Assembly: GCA_028277105.1 (NCBI GenBank)
Contig: JANQHO010000123.1
Span: 1-33,905 of the forward strand
DNA length: 33,905 nucleotides
Reading direction: 5' to 3'
DNA from: Owenweeksia sp.
GTDB lineage: Bacteria; Bacteroidota; Bacteroidia; Flavobacteriales; Schleiferiaceae
Shown here: one piece after another, positions 1 to 8,102 of the stretch
How the letters are laid out: every line of letters starts with the position of its first letter
Position numbering within the stretch: the stretch's first letter is position 1
Program-made: the position numbers and the translations under genes
The notes under the pieces: generated by a model
The model's database searches: none
What the model saw: the letters and a program-made list of their open reading frames with translations, nothing else
What the model was told of the DNA's origin: nothing

Positions 1-179
1 TAGCCGGTGAAACCGCACCCAAAGGAAGGACCATGGGGCATGCCGGGGCCATAGTTGGCGGTGCCGATGATACTGCCCAGGCCAAAAAAGCTATCATGAG
101 AGAATGCGGAATTGAGGTAGTGGATTCCCCTGCTGATATTGGCTCAAAGATGGCAGAATTAATGGGAGTGACCGCCTGA
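1..179 (+). CDS. sucD: Succinyl-CoA synthetase alpha subunit, C-terminal end (partial)
   Basis: Only the last 59 full codons are inside the window, and the 5' part lies upstream. The visible protein contains [19 protein letters not shown], the conserved C-terminal part of the alpha subunit of succinate-CoA ligase (ADP/GDP-forming), and ends in MAELMGVTA before a TGA stop. The enzyme makes ATP or GTP from succinyl-CoA in the TCA cycle, as an alpha/beta complex in the cytoplasm. The alpha subunit carries the phosphohistidine upstream of what is visible. A strong hairpin terminator follows 25 nt after the stop, so this gene ends its transcript. The family call is confident despite the truncation. 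Confidence 0.93.
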   Translation, partial: AGETAPKGRTMGHAGAIVGGADDTAQAKKAIMRECGIEVVDSPADIGSKMAELMGVTA

Positions 180-203
180 TAGAAAGAAATTGAGAGAGAT
201 GAT

Positions 204-236
204 AAAAGCCTTGCTATTTAGCGGGGCTTTTGTTTT
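204..236 (+). terminator. Intrinsic terminator after sucD
   Basis: AAAAGCC (204-210) pairs with GGCTTTT (225-231). An inner GCTA...TAGC pairing (213-222) lengthens the stem, and a T-rich run follows. The loop core GCTATTTAG recurs in the terminator at 14013-14042. Confidence 0.85.
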
Positions 237-431
237 TATTTGCCTGAAGGCTGAGCTTGGTGCAGGATAAATTTTGAGATATCAATCTTAGACTGAAATT
301 CCAATATTAGATTAAACTTAAAAAACAATTAACCCCAAAATTTTTAGCACGGCTATATTTTTTTAAATTTCGCAGCAGAAGCCAATCCCAGGGTGGGAGT
401 TCTTCATAACCAAAAACCAAGAATAAGCCTT

Positions 432-806
432 ATGAGAAACGCAATCAAGTGGTTTGAGATCCCGGTAAGGGACATTAAACGGGCCAAGGCCTTTTACGAA
501 GAGATTTTTGGGATCGATATGCAGGATTTCGATGCCAACGGAAATCTAAAAATGGCCCTGTTTCCGTCAGAAGACGGTACAATAGGAGGGGCCCTATGCC
601 AAAATGAAGATTTTTACGTGCCCTCAGGCCTGGGAACACTGGTCTATCTCAATGCCGACCCCGACCTGGAAAAGGTACTGGAACGTACCAAAAGGGCTAA
701 AGGCCGCATCATACAACCTAAGGTTTTGGTGACTGAAAATATTGGCTATATGGCTGTAATTGAAGACAGTGAAGGAAATAAAATAGCCTTGATGTCTAAA
801 AATTAA
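432..806 (+). CDS. VOC-superfamily (glyoxalase/bleomycin-resistance fold) protein
   Basis: A 124-residue protein beginning MRNAIKWFEIPVRDI, the standard first beta strand of a vicinal-oxygen-chelate domain. It is followed by RAKAFYEEIFG (helix and turn) and, near the end, a strand pair ending in DSEGNKIALMS. These are the usual landmarks of a single-domain VOC protein of the VOC/YdcJ-like 'PhnB/glyoxalase' type found widely in Bacteroidota. I chose the ATG at 432 because the domain begins immediately there; an upstream in-frame ATG at 393 would add 13 residues unlike any VOC start. The substrate cannot be told from sequence. It lies 18 nt before the ZIP transporter gene and is probably co-transcribed with it. 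Confidence 0.85.
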   Translation: MRNAIKWFEIPVRDIKRAKAFYEEIFGIDMQDFDANGNLKMALFPSEDGTIGGALCQNEDFYVPSGLGTLVYLNADPDLEKVLERTKRAKGRIIQPKVLVTENIGYMAVIEDSEGNKIALMSKN

Positions 807-824
807 CAGCCTGGCAAAAAATAA

Positions 825-1541
825 ATGCCAGATTACGTTCAAATACTTTTACTGGCTTTGCTAGCCGGGGCAGCTATCCCGCTGGGAGGGGCCTTAGGAG
901 CAATAGAAAGCCTATATCCCCGATGGCTAAACGAAGACTGGCGCCATGGCATCATTGCCTTTGGCGGTGGAGCTTTACTATCAGCTATAAGCCTGGTGCT
1001 GATACCAGAAGGTATAAAGTCGCTCTCTACCCTTACCGCCCTGGGTTCGTTTTTAGCGGGGGGGATCTTATTTTGTGTACTGGACTACCGTTTGTCTAAA
1101 AGCAAGGGGTCTGCCGCCCAGCTAATGGCTATGCTGCTCGATTTTATTCCTGAAGCCATCGCTTTAGGGGCTGCCCTGGCACAAGGTTCAGGAACAGGCA
1201 TTCTGCTGGCTTTTCTAATAGCGGTACAAAATTTACCCGAAGGTTTCAATTCCTTTCGCGAAATTAAAAGTAGCAGTAGTTATAAATCCATCAAAATCAT
1301 AGGTTTCTTTGTGTTGTTGAGCTTTCTGGGGCCTTTAAGTGCTTATTTAGGAGCTACTGCTTTGGCTGGAGAAGCTGCTATCCTGGGTGTTCTTATGCTG
1401 GCCAGCAGTGGGGGCATACTGTATCTCACTTTTCAGGATATTGCTCCCCAGGCTAAACTGGAAAAACATTGGGCTCCTTCGGTAGGAGCAGTACTGGGGT
1501 TTGCTGTGGGGCTGGCAGGGCACATGTTTACTCATAGCTGA
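825..1541 (+). CDS. ZIP-family divalent metal transporter
   Basis: A 238-residue polytopic membrane protein with about eight hydrophobic segments. The central helices contain DFIPEAIALGAAL and VQNLPEGFNSFREI, matching the helix IV and V metal-binding pattern of ZIP/ZupT transporters, where a PE(A/G) turn carries the metal-coordinating acid. The usual histidine of H-N-x-P-E-G is a glutamine here (VQNLPEG), so metal preference may differ from ZupT. The family moves zinc, iron or manganese into the cytoplasm across the inner membrane. It sits 18 nt after the VOC gene. The next gene, mdh, has its own promoter. Confidence 0.82.
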   Translation: MPDYVQILLLALLAGAAIPLGGALGAIESLYPRWLNEDWRHGIIAFGGGALLSAISLVLIPEGIKSLSTLTALGSFLAGGILFCVLDYRLSKSKGSAAQLMAMLLDFIPEAIALGAALAQGSGTGILLAFLIAVQNLPEGFNSFREIKSSSSYKSIKIIGFFVLLSFLGPLSAYLGATALAGEAAILGVLMLASSGGILYLTFQDIAPQAKLEKHWAPSVGAVLGFAVGLAGHMFTHS

Positions 1542-1573
1542 GGCTTTCTGCATTTTTAAGTATTCACAGGCCA

Positions 1574-1601
1574 TTGATTTACCTGCTAGTTTATACCTTT
1601 G
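1574..1601 (+). promoter_or_regulatory. Bacteroidota-type promoter of mdh
   Basis: A -33 element TTG (1574-1576), a 17-nt spacer and a -7 element TACCTTTG (1594-1601) match the TAnnTTTG consensus of the Bacteroidota primary sigma factor. The expected transcript start leaves a leader of about 35 nt before the mdh ATG. Confidence 0.65.
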
Positions 1602-1641
1602 GCATCCTAAAAAATATTCAAATCATAATACTCTTACTAAC

Positions 1642-2580
1642 ATGAAGATTACTGTAGTAGGTGCCGGGAACGTAGGTGCCACTTGTGCTGATGCTTGTGC
1701 TCGCAACGAACTCGCCAATGAAGTTATTTTGGTTGATATCAAAGAAGGCCTGGCCGAAGGCAAAGCCCTGGATATTTGGGAGACATCACCTATTACTTTA
1801 TACGATACCCGTACCATAGGATCTACTAATGATTACACTAAAACAGCCGGCTCTGATGTGGTGGTCATCACTTCAGGTTTGCCCCGTAAACCTGGTATGA
1901 GCAGGGACGACCTGATCAATACCAACGCCAAGATCGTAAAATCGGTTACGGAAAATGTGATTGCCCATTCACCTGAAGCTATCATCATAGTGGTTTCCAA
2001 TCCCCTTGATGTGATGTGCTACACGGCTTTTCTTACCACTCAAAAGAAAAATAAGAACAAAGTAATGGGTATGGCTGGTATACTGGACACCGCCCGTTAC
2101 CGCTCTTTCCTGGCAGAGGCTCTGAACTGTTCCCCTAAAGATATTCAGGCCGTACTTATGGGAGGTCACGGTGACACCATGGTGCCACTTCCCCGTTACA
2201 CTACTGTAAGTGGTATTCCCGTAACGGAGCTCATTGAAAAAGATAAGCTGGATGCCATCATTGAGCGCACTAAAAAAGGAGGAGGCGAATTGGTGAACCT
2301 TATGGGTACTTCCGCCTGGTATGCTCCCGGAACTGCTGCCGCCCAGATGGTTGAGGCGATTGTGCGCGACCAGAAGCGCATTTTCCCTTGCTGCGCCTGG
2401 CTGGAAGGAGAATACGGTTTAAATGATATTTACCTTGGCGTACCGGTTAAATTAGGTAAGGAAGGTATCGAAGAGATCATTGAACTCGATCTTAATGAAG
2501 AAGAGAAGGAACTGGTCAATCAATCGGCTGATCACGTTAAGGAAGTAATGAAGGTACTGGACAACATGGAATTGTTTTGA
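1642..2580 (+). CDS. mdh: Malate dehydrogenase (LDH-like, NAD-dependent)
   Basis: A 312-residue enzyme that interconverts malate and oxaloacetate with NAD in the TCA cycle. The N-terminus MKITVVGAGNVGATCA is the Rossmann nucleotide-binding loop (GAGNVG, residues 7-12). An acidic residue ends strand 2 (LVDIKEG), which favours NAD over NADP. RKPGMSRDDLI holds the substrate-binding arginines and the mobile loop; VVSNPLDVM and MGGHGDTMVPL carry the substrate-binding Asn and the catalytic His of the LDH-like MDH group. Length and ending are normal for the family. The ATG at 1642 is the true start: the frame is open 47 codons further upstream but that part is noncoding in character and contains the promoter. 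A terminator follows. Confidence 0.96.
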   Translation: MKITVVGAGNVGATCADACARNELANEVILVDIKEGLAEGKALDIWETSPITLYDTRTIGSTNDYTKTAGSDVVVITSGLPRKPGMSRDDLINTNAKIVKSVTENVIAHSPEAIIIVVSNPLDVMCYTAFLTTQKKNKNKVMGMAGILDTARYRSFLAEALNCSPKDIQAVLMGGHGDTMVPLPRYTTVSGIPVTELIEKDKLDAIIERTKKGGGELVNLMGTSAWYAPGTAAAQMVEAIVRDQKRIFPCCAWLEGEYGLNDIYLGVPVKLGKEGIEEIIELDLNEEEKELVNQSADHVKEVMKVLDNMELF

Positions 2581-2606
2581 GCAATTATTATATTACTGAA
2601 ATCAAG

Positions 2607-2636
2607 AAGCCCTGTAAATTTCACAGGGCTTTTTTA
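2607..2636 (+). terminator. Intrinsic terminator after mdh
   Basis: AAGCCCTGT (2607-2615) pairs with ACAGGGCTT (2623-2631) around a 7-nt loop, followed by a run of T. It is a perfect 9-bp stem placed 27 nt after the mdh stop. Confidence 0.9.
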
Positions 2637-2714
2637 TTGTCAAAAAAATGACAGCTTTTAGCCTGGTTAAATCCTTAACTTCGACCTTACAAACAAATAC
2701 TAAAAAACTTCTTT

Positions 2715-3428
2715 ATGTCAAATCAACATGATTTTTCTGGTTTAAAAGCAGTTTTTATAAACTGTACTTTGAAGAGATCACCTGAAGTGAGCCATACCGA
2801 AGCCCTGATGAGGGTTTCTATGGAAATAATGAAAAAGAATAAGGTAGAAGTAGAACTGATAAGGGCGGTAGATCACAATATTGCTTTTGGGGTTTACCCT
2901 GATATGACCGAGCAAGGTTGGGAAGATGACGGTTGGCCTGGCATTTTAAAGAAGGTTTTGGCTGCGGACATATTAGTTATAGGTACGCCTATCTGGCTGG
3001 GAGAAAAATCATCTGTTTGCAGCCAGGTGATAGAACGGCTTTATTCCGCATCCGGAGAACTCAATGAAAAAGGGCAATACATCTATTACGGCAAGGCAGG
3101 AGGTTGTATCATAACCGGAAACGAAGATGGGATAAAGCATTGTGCCATGAGCATTCTGTACGGCTTACAGCATCTCGGTTACACTATACCGCCCCAGGCC
3201 GATGCCGGCTGGATTGGGGAAGCTGGTCCCGGACCTTCTTATCTCGATGAGAACTCTGGCGGTCCCAAAAATGATTTTACCCAGCGCAACACCACTTTTA
3301 TGACCTGGAACCTGATGCACACGGCCCGCATGTTAAAAGACCGGGGCGGTGTACCCGCTTATGGCAATCAACGCTCCGAATGGGAAGCCGGAGCGCGTTT
3401 TGATCACCCTAACCCTGAATATCGCTAA
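2715..3428 (+). CDS. Flavodoxin-fold NAD(P)H-dependent oxidoreductase
   Basis: A 237-residue protein of the NADPH-dependent FMN reductase / WrbA-like flavodoxin superfamily. It begins with a beta strand (KAVFINCTLKRSPEVSHTEAL) in which the loop after strand 1 would bind FMN phosphate. The middle contains ILVIGTPIWLGEKSSVCSQVIERL, the strand-3 flavin loop typical of the family. A third flavin-loop region contains GGCIITGNEDG. The C-terminal 50 residues, rich in aromatic and charged residues, are an extension beyond the minimal fold. Substrate unknown: quinone, nitro or metal reduction are all known for relatives. A weak -7 element (TAACTTCG, 2676-2683) lies upstream. The following small membrane-protein gene starts 10 nt later. 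Confidence 0.82.
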   Translation: MSNQHDFSGLKAVFINCTLKRSPEVSHTEALMRVSMEIMKKNKVEVELIRAVDHNIAFGVYPDMTEQGWEDDGWPGILKKVLAADILVIGTPIWLGEKSSVCSQVIERLYSASGELNEKGQYIYYGKAGGCIITGNEDGIKHCAMSILYGLQHLGYTIPPQADAGWIGEAGPGPSYLDENSGGPKNDFTQRNTTFMTWNLMHTARMLKDRGGVPAYGNQRSEWEAGARFDHPNPEYR

Positions 3429-3438
3429 ACCCTGATCT

Positions 3439-3798
3439 ATGGAACTTTGGGAGTCTTTTAAAGAATGGTTTTTGAGTCTGGGAGATAAGTATGGAGTAGA
3501 TCCGATCATTTTCGGAAGTATCTACGTAGGCGCTATTCCTTTTTTTACTTTGTCGATAGGGTGGTTGGTTCGCAATTACCGCAAAGGGAAGACCATTACA
3601 TTACCTGTTCTTTCAGCGGGATTCTTTTTTATATCCGCTTATTTGTATTTGTTTATAGTGGGCGAAAATATCCCCTGGTGGGTTTATATCATGTTGGGAG
3701 CTATGATCTCTTACGGAGCATGGAGCACTTACAAGAGCACCAGGAAAAAAGCAGAACAAGCAAAGGAAGAAGATGACACTGAAGGAGATCAGAAATAA
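3439..3798 (+). CDS. Small three-helix membrane protein, unknown function
   Basis: A 119-residue protein not assigned to a named family. Three hydrophobic segments lie at about residues 23-45, 53-74 and 78-97. The tail is strongly charged (KKAEQAKEEDDTEGDQK), so the C-terminus is probably cytoplasmic. Its gene starts 10 nt after the flavodoxin-fold gene and its last 26 nt overlap prmC in another frame, so all three probably form one transcript. The AAGGA-rich sequence that encodes the charged tail also serves as a ribosome-binding site for prmC. A role cannot be inferred from the sequence alone. Confidence 0.75.
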   Translation: MELWESFKEWFLSLGDKYGVDPIIFGSIYVGAIPFFTLSIGWLVRNYRKGKTITLPVLSAGFFFISAYLYLFIVGENIPWWVYIMLGAMISYGAWSTYKSTRKKAEQAKEEDDTEGDQK

Positions 3799-4618
3799 AT
3801 ACAATTCATCCTTAAGTTCGAGATATTCCAAAAAAGAGGCGGAAAGCCTCTTTTTTATTATACTGGATCACCGTCTTAAGATCAACCGTATCCAGTATCT
3901 ATCAGATAGTATGTTTGAAATTTCAGACGAAGACAAAACCTTTCTTTTGGATGATCTTCATCAATTAAAAGCAGGCAAACCCTGGCAGTATATGACCGGT
4001 GAAGTAGAATTTTGCGGCCTGAGCCTTTCGGTGGACCATAATACATTGATCCCAAGACCTGAAACGGAAGAACTGGTGTATTATATCCGCCAGGAGTTAA
4101 AAGCTCCTCCTCTCAGCATTCTGGATGTAGGAACCGGAAGCGGATGTTTGGCCATAGCTTTAAAACACTTTTATCCCGATGCTAATGTTATGGCTGTTGA
4201 TATAGCCCAGGGAGCATTAGCTGTAGCCAGGAGAAATGCCGATAAGTTGAATTTGAGCATAGATTTTACAGAGGTGGATATTCTCAAGCAGAATTGGGTA
4301 ATAGAGCGAAAATTCGACTTGATAGTGAGCAACCCGCCTTATATACATAAAAACGAAGCCATCTTTATGGAAGAACAGGTCTTGGCCTACGAACCACATG
4401 AAGCTTTATTTGTAGAAAGCTCTGATCCGATTGTTTTTTACAGGGTAATAAAGGAGTTAGCTTCATTGAAGCTCAACAAGGGAGGGTATTTTTTTGCGGA
4501 AATAAACCGACAATACGGGAAAGATTTACTGAGATTGTTTTCCGGTAGTCGGTGGGAATCTGAAATAGAGAAAGACCTTTCAGGTAATGAGCGCTTTTTG
4601 AAGGCTCATATAGTATAA
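3773..4618 (+). CDS. prmC: Release factor glutamine methyltransferase PrmC (HemK)
   Basis: A 281-residue SAM-dependent enzyme that N5-methylates the GGQ glutamine of peptide-chain release factors RF1 and RF2. Residues 1-80 form the alpha-helical N-terminal domain that contacts the release factor. DVGTGSGCLAIAL (about 118-130) is the SAM-binding motif I, and NPPY (187-190) is the glutamine-binding catalytic motif. Length is normal. The start ATG at 3773 lies inside the previous gene (26-nt overlap) and is preceded by AAGGAAGA, an unusually clear Shine-Dalgarno sequence for this phylum, which supports the start. A bidirectional terminator shared with the HU gene follows directly. Confidence 0.95.
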   Translation: MTLKEIRNKYNSSLSSRYSKKEAESLFFIILDHRLKINRIQYLSDSMFEISDEDKTFLLDDLHQLKAGKPWQYMTGEVEFCGLSLSVDHNTLIPRPETEELVYYIRQELKAPPLSILDVGTGSGCLAIALKHFYPDANVMAVDIAQGALAVARRNADKLNLSIDFTEVDILKQNWVIERKFDLIVSNPPYIHKNEAIFMEEQVLAYEPHEALFVESSDPIVFYRVIKELASLKLNKGGYFFAEINRQYGKDLLRLFSGSRWESEIEKDLSGNERFLKAHIV

Positions 4619-4619
4619 A

Positions 4620-4644
4620 AAAACCTCTGTCAGGCAGAGGTTTT
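4620..4644. terminator. Bidirectional terminator between prmC and HU gene
   Basis: AAAACCTCTG (4620-4629) and CAGAGGTTTT (4635-4644) form a perfect 10-bp stem with a TCAGG loop. A runs on one side and T runs on the other make it work for both convergent genes. It begins 2 nt after the prmC stop. Confidence 0.9.
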
Positions 4645-4670
4645 AATTCTTTATCACTTGCTGGTATTGC

Positions 4671-4940
4671 TTACAGCTTAGCGTTGAGGTCAGAACCAGC
4701 TTTAAACTTAGCTACAGTTTTAGCGGGAATTTGAATTTTTTTGCCGGTTTGAGGATTTCTACCTTCACGGGCAGACCTTTCTGAAGTAGAGAAAGTACCG
4801 AAACCTACCATAGATACACGACCACCTTTAGCTAAAGTACTGGTTACGTTATCTGTAAAAGAATCTAATGCTTTTTTAGCAGCAGCTTTGGAGATACCAG
4901 CGTCAGCGGCCATTGCATCAATAAGATCAGCTTTGTTCAT
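4671..4940 (-). CDS. HU-family histone-like DNA-binding protein
   Basis: An 89-residue nucleoid protein. MNKADLIDAMAADAGISK is the helical dimerisation start. VSMVGFGTFSTSERSAREG gives the GFGTF signature, followed by GRNPQTGKKIQIPA, which contains the beta-arm with the conserved proline that intercalates DNA. Length is standard for a canonical HU rather than the longer lysine-rich Bacteroidota HU variants. HU dimers bend and compact DNA without strong sequence specificity. It is transcribed alone from a near-consensus promoter at 4976-5005, which suits an abundant protein, and ends at a bidirectional terminator. Confidence 0.96.
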   Translation of the reverse strand: MNKADLIDAMAADAGISKAAAKKALDSFTDNVTSTLAKGGRVSMVGFGTFSTSERSAREGRNPQTGKKIQIPAKTVAKFKAGSDLNAKL

Positions 4941-4975
4941 AATAGATAATTTTAATTAAACATTTGTAACGTCAA

Positions 4976-5005
4976 CAAATATAGACGAATAGCGGGATTG
5001 CGCAA
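4976..5005 (-). promoter_or_regulatory. Strong Bacteroidota-type promoter of the HU gene
   Basis: On the minus strand the -33 element TTG (5005-5003) is followed by a 19-nt spacer and a perfect -7 element TATATTTG (4983-4976). It lies about 35 nt before the HU start codon. Confidence 0.75.
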
Positions 5006-5093
5006 GATTTAGGGCCTAAAAACTCCTTTTTTTGTTGATAATTACGGTATTTTGTTAATAAAGTAGGGCTGTATGTCAGTACTGGAGCGGCTT

Positions 5094-6035
5094 TCAGCGC
5101 ATTTTTGCTCCTTTTTCGAGCTGAAACCCATTCAGCAATTCCGGTACTTTCATCCGTCTTTTTCCCGGTAGTTGCACTTCTTTCAGCTCAAGCCAGGCAT
5201 CATTACAGGCTACTCTCCAGTAATTTCTGTTATCAGTTGCTATGGTGCCGGGATCAATATTTTCATTTTTTTTCCCTATTGAGGTAGAATATATTTTAAC
5301 CGTTAGTGGCTTTTCAGTTCCATTAATAACGGCAAAAGCGCCAGGATAAGGTGATAACCCTCTTATTCTATTGTAAACAGATGCAGCGGGGGCGTTGAAA
5401 TGAAGCCTGGTATCATCTTTAAAGATCTTGGGCGCTGTTTTTAGGTTCTTTACCTCCGGTTGTGGAGAAGAGCGATGACGGTTAGCCTCAATGTCGTTTA
5501 CAGTCTTTAACAAAAGATCAGCTCCGGTATGCATTAAGTTGTCGTGCAGGCTTCCTGCTGTATCATCCGGTGCAATGGGTATCCTCACTGAGTCAATAAT
5601 AGCTCCGGTATCGATGTTTTCATTAATAAAAAAGGTAGTAGCCCCGGTTTCCTTTTCTCCGTTAATGATGGCCCAGTTAATAGGGGCCGCTCCCCTGTAA
5701 TCGGGAAGGAGGGAAGCATGGAGGTTGATGGTTCCTTTGGGTGGCAGTGCCCATACTGCTTGCGGGAGCATACGGAAAGCTACCACAGCGATCAACTCTG
5801 GTTTGTTATCCTGTAGTTTTTTGATAAACTCCTCCGATTTCAGCTTTTCGGGTTGTAATACGGGTAAGTTTTGTTCAAGGGCGTATTGTTTAACGGCTGA
5901 TTGCTGCATCTTTTTTCCTCTGCCGGCAGGTTTGTCGGGAGCGGTAACCACAGCAACGATCTCATGGGAACTCTCGTGAAGTTTTTTAAGGCTGGCCACA
6001 GCAAAGCCGGGTGTACCCATAAATACTATACGCAT
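5094..6035 (-). CDS. fmt: Methionyl-tRNA formyltransferase
   Basis: A 313-residue enzyme that transfers a formyl group from 10-formyl-tetrahydrofolate to initiator Met-tRNA. The N-terminal Rossmann-like domain starts MRIVFMGTPGFAV. NLHASLLPDYRGAAPINWAI (about 104-123) holds the catalytic Asn104 and His106 and the tRNA-contacting loop, and NIDTGAI supplies the catalytic Asp near residue 142. The C-terminal half (about 205-313) is the OB-fold that clamps the acceptor stem, including SPYPGAFAVINGTEK. Length is typical. In many Bacteroidota fmt lies close to HU and recQ; here two envelope genes separate fmt from recQ. A -7 element lies at 6057-6064. Confidence 0.96.
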   Translation of the reverse strand: MRIVFMGTPGFAVASLKKLHESSHEIVAVVTAPDKPAGRGKKMQQSAVKQYALEQNLPVLQPEKLKSEEFIKKLQDNKPELIAVVAFRMLPQAVWALPPKGTINLHASLLPDYRGAAPINWAIINGEKETGATTFFINENIDTGAIIDSVRIPIAPDDTAGSLHDNLMHTGADLLLKTVNDIEANRHRSSPQPEVKNLKTAPKIFKDDTRLHFNAPAASVYNRIRGLSPYPGAFAVINGTEKPLTVKIYSTSIGKKNENIDPGTIATDNRNYWRVACNDAWLELKEVQLPGKRRMKVPELLNGFQLEKGAKMR

Positions 6036-6056
6036 AGTTTATATAAAAATCTCCAG

Positions 6057-6064
6057 CAAAGGTA
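6057..6064 (-). promoter_or_regulatory. Candidate -7 element upstream of fmt
   Basis: TACCTTTG on the minus strand matches TAnnTTTG exactly and lies 22 nt before the fmt ATG. No clean TTG occurs at the expected -33 position; TTC is the nearest. Confidence 0.4.
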
Positions 6065-6122
6065 GGACGGTATGCCCGGGTGAAGAAAATAATCTTGAAA
6101 TAAAGGCCAACAACAGCCCCTG

Positions 6123-7964
6123 TTATTTCGGTTGTAAGGCCGGATTCAACTCAAATGCCCTTTTAAAATAAGGCTGGGCTTCCTCCATTCTCCCCAATTG
6201 GTTTAAGGTTATAGCCTTGTAATACAAATAACTGGCATTATCAGGGTTCAGGTTTAAAGCCCGGTCAAAATAAACCAGGGCTCTTTCAAACTCCTTCAAG
6301 GCACCATAGGTAGCCCCCAGGTTACCGATAGCATCAATATAATAGGGATCTATCCCCACAGCTCTCTCATAATATTCTTTGGCTTTCAGGTAATTGCCTT
6401 TGGCAAAATAAATGGCGGCAGTATTGTTTAGGGTTTCAACACTTCCCTCTCCCATACCAAGGGCTTCTTCAAAATAAGAGAGTGCTTTGTCGTACTGGTT
6501 GAGTTTATAATAGGACAGGCCCAGTTGAGCCACCGCATCACCGTAATTTTTTTTCAATTTCGCGGCCTTTTCAAAAGCTCTGATCCCTGTATTGATCGAT
6601 GCTGTTCTTTCGACAGGACCCAATTGTTTTAACCAATCAGAATCGATCTGTTCCAGTCCGTACCAGTAATTCAGTAAGGGGCTATCAGGGTGTTTTTTTA
6701 CATCAGCGGTATAAAGCGTACGGTTATTGAACCACTCTTGATTTCTTTGAACAGTAAGCCAACCATAGATAAGAGATATAAGCAATAAGGGCAGGGCAAC
6801 CCGGGTGGATTTCAACGCAGTAGAAATACCGGAAGTAGTATTGGTGTCTCTTTTCCACCAATAACTTAGGCCCAAGCCCATTAACAAAATGACCCCCAGG
6901 GAAGGGGTGAACAACAGGCGTTCGCCAAATATAGTTCCTATCATCAGCAAAAGGTTACTGTGTAAGAAATGGGTAATCAGAAAGAAGAGAATAGCAAAGC
7001 TCCATATTTCACGGTTCTTCCAACCTTTTACAGCTATCCAGATACCGGCTCCATAAACCAAAAGAGACGACAATACCGGCCAGGAGGCCCAGCTGACATT
7101 TTTAAACTGGGGGTAAGAATAATCGCTGACCAGGGGATAGGGAATGATCATTTTGTAGAGATAAAGCCCCATATAGCGGATGGAAGAGGCCAGTTTGGAA
7201 AAAGGATCAGGCTGAGCCATTAACCAGCTTCCATCTCCTGACTGTGCAGCCAAACTGGTCAAAGCATGATTTCTCGCTATTAAGAAAACTAAGAGGGGAA
7301 TAATAAAGGGTAAGGTCAGTAGCGTTGCCGATTTCAGTTTTTTGTTGTAAAAAAAGTACAGAACTAATGGAATAATGCCTATCATGCTTACAGAGCTTTC
7401 TTTGGAAAATAGAGCCAGTAAGTAACAAATAAGGGCCACAAAAAATGCCGGTTTGTTCTGTTTGCGCAGAAAAAGGTGCAGGGTGTGGAAAAGGCCAAGC
7501 ATGAAGATAAAAGCCATCAATTCATCCCTCGATTTAATATTGGCTACTACTTCAGTGTGAATGGGGTGTAATACAAACAGTAAAGTAACTGCAAAAGGAA
7601 GCAAAGGGTGTTGACGGATTAACCATTTTTGGAGCAAACCGTAAAGCAATAGCGTCAGCAATACGTACAATAGAACATTGACCAAGTGGTAGCCTGCGGC
7701 TCTTCCTGCAAACCACTCATATTCTATGGCAAACATACTCAAAGGCAAGGGGCGGTAAAGATTTCCTCCCTTGGCCCAGTAACCCGCCCTGTAATGGGTG
7801 GTAAAAATTTCACCGATGGCGTCACTGCCTTTTTTAACAATGCGGTTCTCCGAAATAACAGAATAATCGTCCAGGGCGAAATTGTGCCCTAAAGTGTTAG
7901 CATATAAAACAAAAGCTACAAAAGCTAAAAAGAAATACGCCCAATTCTGTTTTATAAATACCAT
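6123..7964 (-). CDS. TMTC-like membrane glycosyltransferase with C-terminal TPRs
   Basis: A 613-residue protein with about ten or eleven hydrophobic segments over residues 10-420, then about five tetratricopeptide repeats (residues 430-613, for example YGDAVAQLGLSYYKLNQYDK and repeats ending in NPDN). The N-terminal loop contains FALDDYSVI, the acidic GT-C motif, and the second loop contains HPIHTEVVANIKSRDELMAF, which closely matches the signature of TMTC-type O-mannosyltransferases. GT-C enzymes use lipid-linked sugars on the outer face of the inner membrane, so a role in extracytoplasmic protein or envelope glycosylation is likely. That role is inferred; the acceptor is unknown. It lies between fmt and the DUF6588-like gene. 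Confidence 0.85.
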   Translation of the reverse strand: MVFIKQNWAYFFLAFVAFVLYANTLGHNFALDDYSVISENRIVKKGSDAIGEIFTTHYRAGYWAKGGNLYRPLPLSMFAIEYEWFAGRAAGYHLVNVLLYVLLTLLLYGLLQKWLIRQHPLLPFAVTLLFVLHPIHTEVVANIKSRDELMAFIFMLGLFHTLHLFLRKQNKPAFFVALICYLLALFSKESSVSMIGIIPLVLYFFYNKKLKSATLLTLPFIIPLLVFLIARNHALTSLAAQSGDGSWLMAQPDPFSKLASSIRYMGLYLYKMIIPYPLVSDYSYPQFKNVSWASWPVLSSLLVYGAGIWIAVKGWKNREIWSFAILFFLITHFLHSNLLLMIGTIFGERLLFTPSLGVILLMGLGLSYWWKRDTNTTSGISTALKSTRVALPLLLISLIYGWLTVQRNQEWFNNRTLYTADVKKHPDSPLLNYWYGLEQIDSDWLKQLGPVERTASINTGIRAFEKAAKLKKNYGDAVAQLGLSYYKLNQYDKALSYFEEALGMGEGSVETLNNTAAIYFAKGNYLKAKEYYERAVGIDPYYIDAIGNLGATYGALKEFERALVYFDRALNLNPDNASYLYYKAITLNQLGRMEEAQPYFKRAFELNPALQPK

Positions 7965-8053
7965 GGTAAAAGATCAAATGAAAATGATCAGCATCACAAC
8001 TTAAGGCTTATATCATGTTCCCCTACAGTTTGTCCATGCTGTAAAGAAGAAGC

Positions 8054-8081
8054 TAAAAAATCCCCTGTAAATAGGGGATTG
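8054..8081 (-). terminator. Terminator after the DUF6588-like gene
   Basis: On the minus strand AATCCCCT (8080-8073) pairs with AGGGGATT (8066-8059) around a 6-nt loop and is followed by a T run (the plus-strand A run at 8055-8060). It is well placed 22 nt after the stop at 8103. Confidence 0.85.
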
Positions 8082-8102
8082 AAAAGCGGAAAAAAAATCA
8101 TT

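Noticed and set aside
393..431. Earlier ATG for the VOC-fold gene
   Set aside because: The 13 added residues have no counterpart in VOC proteins, and the first strand starts at 432.
1501..1641. Upstream in-frame extension of mdh by 47 codons
   Set aside because: It overlaps the end of the ZIP gene and contains the mdh promoter; the Rossmann motif begins right at the ATG at 1642.
6110..6130. Short inverted repeat at the end of the TMTC-like gene
   Set aside because: A five-base-pair stem overlapping the stop codon, with no T run after it on the minus strand.
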